This document shows positions 46,199 through 55,011 of a stretch of 64,000 nucleotides of DNA, piece after piece. A program made the position numbers and the translations under genes. Origin of the DNA: CBIHON01 sp966211965. Lineage in GTDB: Bacteria > Pseudomonadota > Gammaproteobacteria > Burkholderiales > Burkholderiaceae_D. The notes under the pieces were generated by a model. It was not told the DNA's origin and did not search any database. It worked only from the letters and a program-made list of their open reading frames with translations. The stretch is from the NCBI GenBank assembly GCA_966211965.1, contig CBIHON010000004.1, forward strand, positions 124,001-188,000. Direction: 5' to 3'. Numbering within the stretch: position 1 is the stretch's first letter; every line of letters begins with the position of its first letter.

Positions 46199-47629
46199 AT
46201 GAATCAATCGAACAATATTTTGCGTGCAGCAGTAGCAATGTGCTTTGGCGCAATGGTTGGTCAAGCTCACGCTGTTTTGGATCTGACGCCATCGACCCCA
46301 ACCGGCACCATCAAAGTTGCTAAAGAAAATGCTTCCAACGTTCTCCTGGTGACGGCTGTTGGTCAAAGCACGGACATCAAAGTAGCTGTTCCAACCGGCT
46401 ATGCCGTAACTGCAGCAAATCCCCTGTACGTCAAGCTGAACTTGACCGGTGGCGCAAGTTTTGTGGCCAACCCGACATTGGGTTGCGGTACGGCAGCTGT
46501 GGCTAACGCTGCTGCCGGTACACTGCAGCTCGGCGGTGCAGGTACTTCGTTCGCTGTCTATACTATTGCTTCGACCGATACAACGGTTTCCGGTACATGT
46601 ACCGCAGCAGTGGGCAACATCACTCTGGCAGCTGGCCAAGCGACAGTTGGCCTGTCTGCAACAGTTGAATATAAGAACGGTTTGAACAACACCGTAACGG
46701 GCGTGTTGGCAAACTATGTTACGTTCACACGTGGCATGACTGCTACTGTTAACAGTGCTGCTGGCAGCGTAGTCGTCGACGCAACCAGCGGTTCCGATAA
46801 TTTCGATCCATCCACCAGCAACAAGGGTGCTTCCCTGGCCCTGTTGGGTGACGTGCAATGGACACAAATCGGTTCCAGCGCTGCTGATCTGACCAATGCT
46901 GCAAACGTTAGCGCCGGCGACGTGATCACCACTGCTTTCGTGACAGTTAGCGGCCCAGCAATTGCTGCTGCTCTGGCTGCAAACGGCAACTCCGGCGTGT
47001 TCTTGCAAGCTGGCTTGGCTGCTGCTTGTACAACACGTAGCTACACCGTCAGCGCATCCGCTACCAACAGCGTAACGTTCAATAACGTTTCCTTGACCGA
47101 CATCTCTGCTGGCGTAAGCGTTTGCTTGAACGTTTCCGGTGGCACGACGGTTATCGGCGTTGGCCAAATGACCGCAACGGTCAGCGGCACAGCCAAGTCC
47201 AGCGTTACTGCTGACTTCAGCGCAACCACTGGCAATGCTCTGGAAACCCTGACATCCAATGGTACGACGCTGAACGCGTACATGGTGAATGCATCCACCA
47301 GCGCAGCTAAGACTTCTATTCTGCGCCTCATCAACACCGGTGCCGTATCCGCTACTTTCACGGCAACTGCTTATGCAGAAGACCTCGGTGTCGCAGACGG
47401 CAATCCAGTTGCGTTCACAACTTTGGGCACAGCTAACTCGACTTTGGGTACGGTCGCTGCTGGTGGTGCTTTGAATCTGACATCGGCTCAGTTGGAATCG
47501 AAGTTGGGCTTCACGCCTAGCGCAACCGGCAGCAAGTATCGTGTCGTTATCAGTGCTGGTACCAACAGCGCAACTATCCTGAACTACACGAAAGATACCG
47601 CTACTGGCGCTATCGTTCTGTCGCAATAA
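46199..47629 (+). CDS. Secreted Ser/Thr-rich surface protein with one shared C-terminal module
   Basis: I do not recognise a named family. The 476-residue protein has a Sec signal peptide (about 1-25, cleavage near GQAHA|V). The middle (about 26-350) is rich in Ala, Thr, Ser, Val and Gly with few charged residues and scattered Cys pairs, suggesting beta-rich surface or layer protein. Residues about 358-476 form a module also found four times in the protein at 52474-54702. GGAG six bases before ATG 46199 is a good ribosome site; with the candidate promoter, strong terminator and a GCT/GTT-biased codon use unlike its neighbours, this suggests high expression. It is the nearest plausible substrate of the upstream Maf-like enzyme. 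Confidence 0.85.
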   Translation: MNQSNNILRAAVAMCFGAMVGQAHAVLDLTPSTPTGTIKVAKENASNVLLVTAVGQSTDIKVAVPTGYAVTAANPLYVKLNLTGGASFVANPTLGCGTAAVANAAAGTLQLGGAGTSFAVYTIASTDTTVSGTCTAAVGNITLAAGQATVGLSATVEYKNGLNNTVTGVLANYVTFTRGMTATVNSAAGSVVVDATSGSDNFDPSTSNKGASLALLGDVQWTQIGSSAADLTNAANVSAGDVITTAFVTVSGPAIAAALAANGNSGVFLQAGLAAACTTRSYTVSASATNSVTFNNVSLTDISAGVSVCLNVSGGTTVIGVGQMTATVSGTAKSSVTADFSATTGNALETLTSNGTTLNAYMVNASTSAAKTSILRLINTGAVSATFTATAYAEDLGVADGNPVAFTTLGTANSTLGTVAAGGALNLTSAQLESKLGFTPSATGSKYRVVISAGTNSATILNYTKDTATGAIVLSQ

Positions 47630-47962
47630 TCGACTGATCGCTAATTATATTTAGCTTAGTTGTAGTAAAAAGGGCAGCTTCGGCTGCCCTTTTTTATGTA
47701 AGTCCTGACTGGTTTGTTTGGGAATATCTTCACTTCAGCCTTGTGAACCTTTCACGCATTAGATAATCTTCCTTTCTCCCAAAAAGGTAAAAAGTAGCTC
47801 GGGAAAATATATCGCTCCCGGCTATTATCAGGACCGCGATGGAGCATCATCAGTGCGGCAATTTGAATTTGTCTCTGGCCGGATGATCCATCAGAAAAAT
47901 ACTGTTCGTGATGTCGTATCCGCTTGATACGCTTCCTTCTCTCAGCGACTTTATTTCGCCTC
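47630..47962 (+). other. 333-base intergenic region
   Basis: It begins with the terminator described separately. The remaining about 265 bases up to the GSCFA gene are AT-rich. I see no gene, long repeat or convincing promoter in it. Short open frames here (for example on the minus strand to 47752) lack ribosome sites and protein-like composition. Confidence 0.5.
47668..47695 (+). terminator. Rho-independent terminator
   Basis: A perfect 8-base stem with UUCG loop (AGGGCAGC-TTCG-GCTGCCCT, 47671-47690), preceded by A residues and followed by TTTTT. It lies 40 bases after the stop of the secreted-protein gene and should end that transcript. Confidence 0.93.
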
Positions 47963-50650
47963 ATGCCAAACCATAGCCACCCCTACGCAAATCTGCCGAA
48001 GCAGGCTTTTTGGAAAACCGCGGTTGCAGATCTGGATTGCCTTCAAATTGACTTGGCATGGAAGCCGAAGGCTCCCATCAACCGTGAAACCCGGATCGTA
48101 ACGCTCGGCTCCTGCTTCGCTCAACATATCAGCAAGTCACTCAGGGAGCATGGTTTCAACTGGCTTGATTCAGAGCCTGCTCCCGCCGCTCTCCCCGAAA
48201 GCGAGCATGCAAAACAGGGCTATGGTGTCTTTTCGTTTCGAACCGGGAATATCTATACGGCGGCACTGCTCAAGCAATGGGTCATGTGGACGACTGGCAG
48301 CGCCGAACAAAGTAGAGAGAGCTTTCTGGAAGGCGGCCGATATTTCGATCCGTTTCGTCCTGCGCTAGGCAATGAGGGTTATGCGTCGTTCGAGGAGATG
48401 ATGAAGGCAAGGAGCATCACTCTTGCGGCTATGTCTGAAACGATCAAGCAAGCCGATTTATTCGTTTTTACCCTGGGCTTGACCGAAGCATGGCGAAGCA
48501 GAGACGGTTTGATTTATCCGATGTGTCCAGGAACGATTCGAGGAGAGTTTTCTGCCGAGGATCATGCTTTTCATAACTACAACGCGATGGAGGTGACGCA
48601 GGATCTGCTAGAAGCATTTGATGAGTTGCGTGGAATTAATCCGAAGTTGAGATTTCTTCTGACCGTCAGCCCGGTGCCGCTGACAGCTACTGCGAGCGAT
48701 CAACACGTGTTGACGGCGACCACATATTCAAAATCGGTTCTGCGATCGGTAGCAGGTTATCTTGTTCAAACGCGCGAGGACGTCGATTATTTCCCTTCCT
48801 ATGAGCTCATTACTGCACCTCCTTTCAAGGGGCAATTCTTTGACGCCAATCTGCGTTCCGTGTCGGAAGATGGGGTGGCGTTTGTGATGAGGCATTTTTT
48901 GAGGGGGATTGGCGTTGCAGCCGATTTACCCGCGTCGAAAATAAGGTCAGGGAATGAGCTTCATACCGCAAGCAATCTCAAAAAGTCCACTGCAACCGAC
49001 ATATGCGAAGACATCATTCTCGAATCGTGGAGCCGCGACAGGCCAGCCGATCGATCGGTTGCGCCGCCCAATATCGTGTTGATAGGGGACTCGCAAATGG
49101 GAATGATTGCCAAGGTCCTCGACGAACAGGGAATTCGCTATGCCGGCGGTGCAATCATGCACGGTACAGAATGGCATGACCGTGACTTTGAAGTTGATGG
49201 GACAACGTATTTTTTACCGAAAAACGCGGACGCTCGAGAGAGATGGATGCGAACCTTTACTGACAGTCTTTCGCGGCACTCATCGCCTGATGCTGTAACG
49301 ATCATCACCAATATCGGCGCCCACAGTTTTCGAATATTTACGAATGAATTTGAAGAGTATCTGACAAAAGTATCTCCTGTCAGATTCTCGAACGTCATAT
49401 CCGATAGCAATCTCGGCAATTTTCTTGTCCAGATACGCCAGTCGCACCTGGACCTTGTAAAGCGATTTGTGGATGCAGGATATAAAGTTGTCTGGGTGAG
49501 CGATCCGCCGTTTCAACCGAATACGGCAGATATATTCGGACGGATGGACAATATCCTGTCGGAGTATTTCCGCGGTATAGGCTGCGAGGTGATTCATACC
49601 AGGAATTGGGTGCGGAATTTAGGCGCGCCGCCTTCAGAACTCAGATCATCGGAAATCAACCCGGCTACGGGACAACTTGATTGGGTTCACGGATCGCCTG
49701 ACTATTATCGGCAGCTTGCAAAAGAGATATTCAAGCGTTTCTCGATCAAGCCGGAAATCAATGCGGTAACCAGGGAAAGCATAGATTCGCAAGTGCCGCA
49801 AAAAACATCGGATCTCCTGCCGGCAACTGCGACTGCAGGAGCATCCCAATCCGATGCTGCGCCGTTGAAAGCAGTCAATCATCTTGATGAGGACGCCGTT
49901 CTTGAGCCATGCGGCACGCATGGGCAAAATGAACAAGGCCCTACCAATATGGTATTGATCGGCGACTCTCACATGGGAATGATCAGTAAGGCTTTGGCTG
50001 AGCTTGGTATCGCATTTGCCGGCGGGGAGATTATGGAAGGCTCGCAATGGCACGATCTAAAATTTGTTCCGGTTGACGACGTTTTTTTCGTACCTGCCGA
50101 GGCTGCGGCAAAAGACCGCTGGGCCGAAACCTGTACCAGTTTTTTTCAAAAGAGGCCATCAGCTGCAACCGGTGATAAATGGATCCTTACAAATATCGGT
50201 TCGCACTCGCATACCTTGATGAGCAACCTGGGCATCCTGCATTATTTGAAGAGAATCTATGGGACTGTGCCAAACAACCTCAACTTGGTCGATATCAAAA
50301 ATTACCTGATGCTTGCGCGTGGCCACCATGTGAATATTGTCCGGAAATTCGTCGACGCCGGCTACAAGGTAATATGGATCAGTGATCCCTATGATGAGGC
50401 ATCGTCCAACGATTTGCTGTCCGCGCTGGATAGACTTCTGTGCGAATATTTTGGCTTGACCGGGGCGTTTGTATTCGATGCGAGAGAGTGGCTTCGCCGT
50501 CGCGGAGGCTATTCATCGGAATTGAAATCCACGGAAATCAATTCAGTCACAGGAGCACTTGATTCTATTCATGGGAGCGATAAGTATTATCGGGAGTTGA
50601 TAAAAGAGATTCTCAATACTTATCCAATCTCTCCGCCTGTTCGTATATAA
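47963..50650 (+). CDS. GSCFA-domain protein with two SGNH-hydrolase-like domains
   Basis: An 895-residue multidomain protein without a signal peptide. A GSCFA domain (about 25-330) opens with IVTLGSCFAQHISKSL. Two similar SGNH domains follow. The first (about 368-600) has NIVLIGDSQMGMIAKVL, NIGAHSF and the closing DWVHGSPDYYRQL. The second (about 660-890) has NMVLIGDSHMGMISKAL, NIGSHSHT and DSIHGSDKYYREL. Both keep the GDS serine and the DxxH pair, so both look catalytically competent for ester hydrolysis or acyl transfer, plausibly on glycan O-acyl groups. Start: ATG 47963 preferred; a TTG at 47924 is in frame. Confidence 0.82.
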   Translation: MPNHSHPYANLPKQAFWKTAVADLDCLQIDLAWKPKAPINRETRIVTLGSCFAQHISKSLREHGFNWLDSEPAPAALPESEHAKQGYGVFSFRTGNIYTAALLKQWVMWTTGSAEQSRESFLEGGRYFDPFRPALGNEGYASFEEMMKARSITLAAMSETIKQADLFVFTLGLTEAWRSRDGLIYPMCPGTIRGEFSAEDHAFHNYNAMEVTQDLLEAFDELRGINPKLRFLLTVSPVPLTATASDQHVLTATTYSKSVLRSVAGYLVQTREDVDYFPSYELITAPPFKGQFFDANLRSVSEDGVAFVMRHFLRGIGVAADLPASKIRSGNELHTASNLKKSTATDICEDIILESWSRDRPADRSVAPPNIVLIGDSQMGMIAKVLDEQGIRYAGGAIMHGTEWHDRDFEVDGTTYFLPKNADARERWMRTFTDSLSRHSSPDAVTIITNIGAHSFRIFTNEFEEYLTKVSPVRFSNVISDSNLGNFLVQIRQSHLDLVKRFVDAGYKVVWVSDPPFQPNTADIFGRMDNILSEYFRGIGCEVIHTRNWVRNLGAPPSELRSSEINPATGQLDWVHGSPDYYRQLAKEIFKRFSIKPEINAVTRESIDSQVPQKTSDLLPATATAGASQSDAAPLKAVNHLDEDAVLEPCGTHGQNEQGPTNMVLIGDSHMGMISKALAELGIAFAGGEIMEGSQWHDLKFVPVDDVFFVPAEAAAKDRWAETCTSFFQKRPSAATGDKWILTNIGSHSHTLMSNLGILHYLKRIYGTVPNNLNLVDIKNYLMLARGHHVNIVRKFVDAGYKVIWISDPYDEASSNDLLSALDRLLCEYFGLTGAFVFDAREWLRRRGGYSSELKSTEINSVTGALDSIHGSDKYYRELIKEILNTYPISPPVRI

Positions 50651-50683
50651 ACAAGGCGCTCGCAATATGTTGTTCTTCGAGTT

Positions 50684-50701
50684 AACCTGCACGTGCAGGT
50701 T
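50684..50701. repeat. 18-base perfect palindrome upstream of TPR-sulfotransferase gene
   Basis: The sequence AACCTGCACGTGCAGGTT is a perfect dyad in the 79-base gap between the GSCFA and TPR-sulfotransferase genes. There is no following T run, so an intrinsic terminator is unlikely. It has the form of a homodimeric regulator operator; the factor is unknown. Confidence 0.6.
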
Positions 50702-50729
50702 CTCATATTGTTGAGAAAAATGTGCTGCA

Positions 50730-52343
50730 ATGGAAATGAAATACCCGCGCCAGCTTGATGTGGCAAGTGCCATCGCATTAGCGCAAACCCTTATGCAACA
50801 AGGCACCGCAGAAAGCCTTGCAGACGCAAAAGACCTTTGCCTAAATGTGCTCGCAGTTGATGCAGGCAATAGTAATGCTTGTTTTTTCCTTGGCAGGATT
50901 GATTTTGATCGCAAAAATTATTCCGCAGCTCTGGAATATTTTCAGCGCGCGATCAAATTGAATCCTCTTGCTCCTCCTTTGCATTTTTTCCTGGGGCGTA
51001 CCTTGAATGAAATGGGGCAGCATGTCGAGGCGGAGGCAGCGTTACGTTACGCATTATCATTGGCCCCGCAACAACCTGAATTTTTGTTATGCCTGATCTT
51101 GAATCTGCTGGCGCAACGGAATTTTTCGGAGGCGCTGCAGTGTTGCGATGCGTTTCTTCGTATTGCGCCTGACAACCCGCACGGGCACACGAACCGTGCT
51201 GCCGCTCTCGCTGGATTAGACCGCTTGACTGAGGCGATCGCAAGCTCCCGGCGTGCTATCGATGCCGATCCGTCTGATCCGAAGGGATATCATAATCTGG
51301 CGGTTCTCATGCACAAGCTCGGTTTGATACAGGAGGCAGTAGAGGCTTTGCGCCGTGCAATCGGCATTCAGCATGATTTCAGCCCTGCCTTGATGTTTCT
51401 TGGTGCTTGCCTTCGATCCCAAGGAGAAACCCGAGACGCCATTAGCCAATTTGACGCTCTTCTTCGGAGCCATCCGAACTTCGAGGATGCTACACACCAA
51501 CTCGCCGAAACGCGCCAATTGCTGCAACTGGAAGAGAGGGCGGAAGTGGCGGCCGGTCACTTGAATCCGCTTTTCGTTCTTGCTCCGGTGGCGCGTTGCG
51601 GCACTACTCTCCTGCAGAGGCTGTTTAATTCCAGCGAGCACATGATCATGTTTGGCGAAAACGAAGATGTTTCACGTCGATTGCCTGCTTGTGTCGGTTT
51701 TGCGATCAGCAAGTCCGAGATGCGAACGGATCTCTCCGCCATGGGAAGCCTGGAGACGTTGCTCACGCGTGATTGGATCGCGGGCCTTTTTCCGGGCAGA
51801 GCCGATGCGTACCTCGAACTGGCATTACGAAATTTCTATGAGACGGTGGAGCATTATCAGACGACAGCCGACAAGCTTGGGCGCCGATGGGGAATCAAGG
51901 AGCCTTATGCCGGGCAAATGGGGATGATCCGGCACCTGCTGCCTCGTGCGCGCTTTATTTGCATCTATCGTAATCTGATTGATGTGGCACGCTCATATAA
52001 GGCCAGAGGCTGGTTTGAATCAAAGTTCGATGTCATCAAGTTGGCGCATGACTGGCAGGAGGAAATCAAGCAAATGTTTTTGTGCGGGACCAAGAATGTG
52101 CTGGTGGTCAGGTATGAAAATTTGATTGCGAATCCGGATCAAGAGATTGCTCGTATCGAACAATTCTCCGGGTGTTCAAAGATAGACCGGAATTTGATGC
52201 GATTAAAAGTCAATTTGTCCGAGGCCGGAACGCATGGAAGCGCAGTTTCAGCGTATCGCATTCCTCAAGCGCTGAGCAAGGAAGAAAATGAGGTGTTGTG
52301 GGAATATGCCGGTGGAATGTTGAAGCACCTTGGCTACAGCTGA
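50730..52343 (+). CDS. TPR-repeat sulfotransferase
   Basis: A 537-residue protein with about six N-terminal tetratricopeptide repeats (about 10-245) and a C-terminal sulfotransferase domain (about 265-535). The PAPS 5'-phosphosulfate loop is VARCGTTLLQRLF (about residue 289), and the 3'-phosphate site is in ICIYRNLIDVARSYKARGW. TPR-sulfotransferase fusions are common in proteobacteria; substrates are mostly unknown. Sulfation of a local glycan or of a protein is plausible from context. Confidence 0.88.
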   Translation: MEMKYPRQLDVASAIALAQTLMQQGTAESLADAKDLCLNVLAVDAGNSNACFFLGRIDFDRKNYSAALEYFQRAIKLNPLAPPLHFFLGRTLNEMGQHVEAEAALRYALSLAPQQPEFLLCLILNLLAQRNFSEALQCCDAFLRIAPDNPHGHTNRAAALAGLDRLTEAIASSRRAIDADPSDPKGYHNLAVLMHKLGLIQEAVEALRRAIGIQHDFSPALMFLGACLRSQGETRDAISQFDALLRSHPNFEDATHQLAETRQLLQLEERAEVAAGHLNPLFVLAPVARCGTTLLQRLFNSSEHMIMFGENEDVSRRLPACVGFAISKSEMRTDLSAMGSLETLLTRDWIAGLFPGRADAYLELALRNFYETVEHYQTTADKLGRRWGIKEPYAGQMGMIRHLLPRARFICIYRNLIDVARSYKARGWFESKFDVIKLAHDWQEEIKQMFLCGTKNVLVVRYENLIANPDQEIARIEQFSGCSKIDRNLMRLKVNLSEAGTHGSAVSAYRIPQALSKEENEVLWEYAGGMLKHLGYS

Positions 52344-52473
52344 GGTCTCTCAAGAGAGAAGAAAACCGAAGACGGTTCCTGCATGAGACACCTCCGGTTT
52401 GCTCGATGCGTAATTTACTTCAAAGGACCGCGCGCCCTGCTTGAGGTCATAACCGGCCCCAAAGAAGCGAAGC

Positions 52474-54702
52474 TCAGTCGATCTGTGTCTGCCCTAGCGT
52501 AAGTCCGCCGGTCGCTATATCCACGACAAAATTGATCAGCTCGAAAGTCGGCAGGTTTGCATTGAAGACGATGCGGTACTTGGCTGTCGGCGCCGATGGA
52601 ATGAATCCAAGCATGGACTCGAGTTGTGCCGAAGTGAAGGTCAACATTTGCTGCGCGGCGATGGTGCCGATCGTTGCGTTGATCGTGCCGATGGTACTGC
52701 CGCTCTCGTTGTAGGCGGTTGCCGTAATCGTTCCATCCTGGTTGGTGGGGTTGACCAGACGTATCAAACTGGTCTTGTTGGTGCTGGTCGAGGCATTCAA
52801 AAAGAGTGCATTGCGCGTGGAGGAAGTGGCCGTGCCGGCAATGCGGTTATCGACCTGTGCCTGCCCCACGATGAGGTTGCCGCTTGCGCCATCAGTGATG
52901 AAGTTGACCAATTCAAAGCTTGGCAAGGCAGCGGTAAACACGATGCGATACTTGGCACTGCTGGAACTGGGCACATAACCGATTGCACTTTCGAGTTGCG
53001 CAGAAGTGAAGCTCAATATCTTTTGAGCGCCAAGTGTGCCGAGGGCGGTATCGGCGCGGCCGACGATTGCGCCGGCTTCATTGTAGGCGGTTGCAGTGAC
53101 AGCGCCGCTCCCGACGTCGGGATTGATCAACTGGATGAGGCTGGTGTTTGCGGCGTTGGATGGATTGACATATAAGGCGTTGCGCACCGATGAGCTTGCA
53201 GTGGCGACGGCACGATCATTGATCTGGACTTGGCCGAGCGTGACGTTACCGGTCGCGACATCCTTTATAAAATTGATCAGCTCGAAGGTCTGCAAGTTGG
53301 CGTTGAAGGAGGCGTGGTATTTGGCACTGGGAGAAGAAGGAATATAACCGAGCGCCGATTCAAGTTGCGCCGAGGTGAACGTCAGCATCTGTTGTGGGGC
53401 GATCGTGCCGAGCGGGGCGTTGAGGGTGCCGGGAATCTCTCCATTCTCGCTGTAGGCCGTAGCCGTGACCACGCCGGTCTGGTTGGTCGGATTGATCAGG
53501 CGCACGACGCTGGTCCGGCTGAGATTGGTCGAGGGATTCACGAAGAGCATGTTGCGTGTGGATGTATTTGAAGTGCCGGTAACACGATTGCCGTTCTGCG
53601 CATGTGCCAGCGTCAGGTTGCCGCTTGCCACGTCCTTGACGAAATTGAGGACTTCAAAGCTGGCCAGGTTGGCGTTGAAAACAAGGTGGTATTTTGCGGT
53701 GCCTGACGACGGTGTATAGCCAAGAGCCGATTCAAGCTGCGCCGAAGTGAAGGTCAGCATCTGTTGCGCGGCGATGGTGCCAAGCGATGTATTGGGCGTA
53801 CCGACCATGTTGCCGGCTTCGTCGTAGGCGGTGGCGGTCATTGCCGCGCTTTGGTTGGTGAGATTGATCAGTCGCATCACGCTGGTTTTGTTGGCGCTGC
53901 TTGATGCATTGACGAAGAACGCATTGTGCGTGGTAGGTGCCGCGAAGTTCGCGATGACCGTGCAATTGGCAGTGACCGGACTGGTGACAAACGTATTGCC
54001 GGTGAGCGTGCCGCCGCAAGTGCCTGTAACGGAGGCGGTGTAATACCCGGTGGCTGGGGTCAGGGTGAAGCTGGGGGTTCTGCTGTAGGCCACGTTCTGG
54101 CTTGCGCTGATGGTGCCGTTGCCAGCGGCGGATACGCTGCTGGTCACCGCATATTCGCGGGTGGCTGAACACGATGCAGAGGCGATACTTGCGTCGCAGC
54201 TCCAGGTATAGCTGGTCGGGGTGGACGTAACGCTGCTGGCGGTCCCGCCGTTACACAAGTTGGTGGGGGGCGTGGTCAGCGTCAATCCGTTGTCGCTGCC
54301 GCATGCGCCGGGGACGCAGGCGGTCGTGGTGAAAGGCTGGTCGGCGCCGAGCGTCGTGCCATCGCTGTTGACGGCCTTGGCGCGAAAATGGTAGGTGGTG
54401 CTGCAGCTTAGTCCGGTAACGTTCACCGAGACTGCCGTGGCGCCTGATCCGGCGCTTAATATTCCTCCAGTGGTGGCGGTAAGCGTCGTGCCATAGCTGG
54501 TGGTGCCTCCTGCTTCAAAGGTTACCGTGGTGGACTTGCCGTTGTCGTTCACGGTTCCGTTGAGTTTTGCACCAGTGTCGGTGACGCTGCTCGCGGCGTT
54601 TGTAGTGACGGTAGGCGCAGCCGCGATCGCCTGTTGGGCGAATGTGCAAGCCAGCAGCAATGGCAAGAGTGGGCGCAGCATGGTGGAGACGTGATAGTTC
54701 AT
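52474..54702 (-). CDS. Secreted protein with Fn3-like N-terminus and four shared modules
   Basis: A 742-residue exported protein. The signal peptide covers about 1-27 (cleavage near QQAIA|A). A fibronectin-III-like domain (about 30-128), a Cys-containing linker (about 129-182) and a single beta repeat resembling listerial-type B repeats (about 184-254) follow. Then come four tandem copies of a module of about 110 residues (about 260-369, 384-493, 508-617, 631-740; period 123-124). Each contains TSAQLES[AM][LI]G[YF] and a PS..AKY block. AAAGGA upstream of the ATG supports the start. It lies opposite in strand to the related gene at 46199. Probably cell-surface or extracellular; I can assign no enzymatic function. 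Confidence 0.85.
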   Translation of the reverse strand: MNYHVSTMLRPLLPLLLACTFAQQAIAAAPTVTTNAASSVTDTGAKLNGTVNDNGKSTTVTFEAGGTTSYGTTLTATTGGILSAGSGATAVSVNVTGLSCSTTYHFRAKAVNSDGTTLGADQPFTTTACVPGACGSDNGLTLTTPPTNLCNGGTASSVTSTPTSYTWSCDASIASASCSATREYAVTSSVSAAGNGTISASQNVAYSRTPSFTLTPATGYYTASVTGTCGGTLTGNTFVTSPVTANCTVIANFAAPTTHNAFFVNASSSANKTSVMRLINLTNQSAAMTATAYDEAGNMVGTPNTSLGTIAAQQMLTFTSAQLESALGYTPSSGTAKYHLVFNANLASFEVLNFVKDVASGNLTLAHAQNGNRVTGTSNTSTRNMLFVNPSTNLSRTSVVRLINPTNQTGVVTATAYSENGEIPGTLNAPLGTIAPQQMLTFTSAQLESALGYIPSSPSAKYHASFNANLQTFELINFIKDVATGNVTLGQVQINDRAVATASSSVRNALYVNPSNAANTSLIQLINPDVGSGAVTATAYNEAGAIVGRADTALGTLGAQKILSFTSAQLESAIGYVPSSSSAKYRIVFTAALPSFELVNFITDGASGNLIVGQAQVDNRIAGTATSSTRNALFLNASTSTNKTSLIRLVNPTNQDGTITATAYNESGSTIGTINATIGTIAAQQMLTFTSAQLESMLGFIPSAPTAKYRIVFNANLPTFELINFVVDIATGGLTLGQTQID
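52483..53925 (-). repeat. Four tandem coding repeats (about 370 bases each)
   Basis: Approximate copies: 53596-53925, 53224-53553, 52852-53181 and 52483-52812. Copies are clearly related but diverged at protein level, so this is an old in-gene duplication rather than recent slippage. A fifth, more distant copy encodes the C-terminus of the gene at 46199 (about 47270-47626). Confidence 0.85.
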
Positions 54703-55011
54703 GTTAAATTCCTTTGGATGGCGGTTTCAGGCAGAGCCGCCAACGTGGTTTGTCGTAATCCGATTGGCGGGAGTGGAAGAGAGGACGGGAAGGAAAGCAG
54801 GGCCGCCTTGGCCAATATCAACCGTGCAATATCTCCATATACATGGCGACGTGATGCAAGCCCCTCTCTTCAGCTTGATTTTTTTGTTAAGTATGTTCCC
54901 GGCAATATACCGCGTTTCAAATTTTTATAGAACAACAACTTGCAAGTCGAAGCGGACGCGCGGTAGCTGGGGATGGCGCAGCACTAGAAACTCGACCGTT
55001 TGACCAACTGA
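54703..55011 (-). other. 309-base intergenic region upstream of the module-repeat gene
   Basis: It contains the ribosome site of the repeat-protein gene (AAAGGA next to the start) and an AT-rich stretch around 54870-54930 that probably holds its promoter; I could not settle on a convincing -35/-10 pair. No hairpin terminator is evident after the BKACE gene, and no coding features are seen. Confidence 0.45.

Noticed and set aside
46196..47626. 476-codon minus-strand frame, Cys/Ser-rich
   Set aside because: Mirror of the secreted-protein gene arising from its biased codons; no start or ribosome signal.
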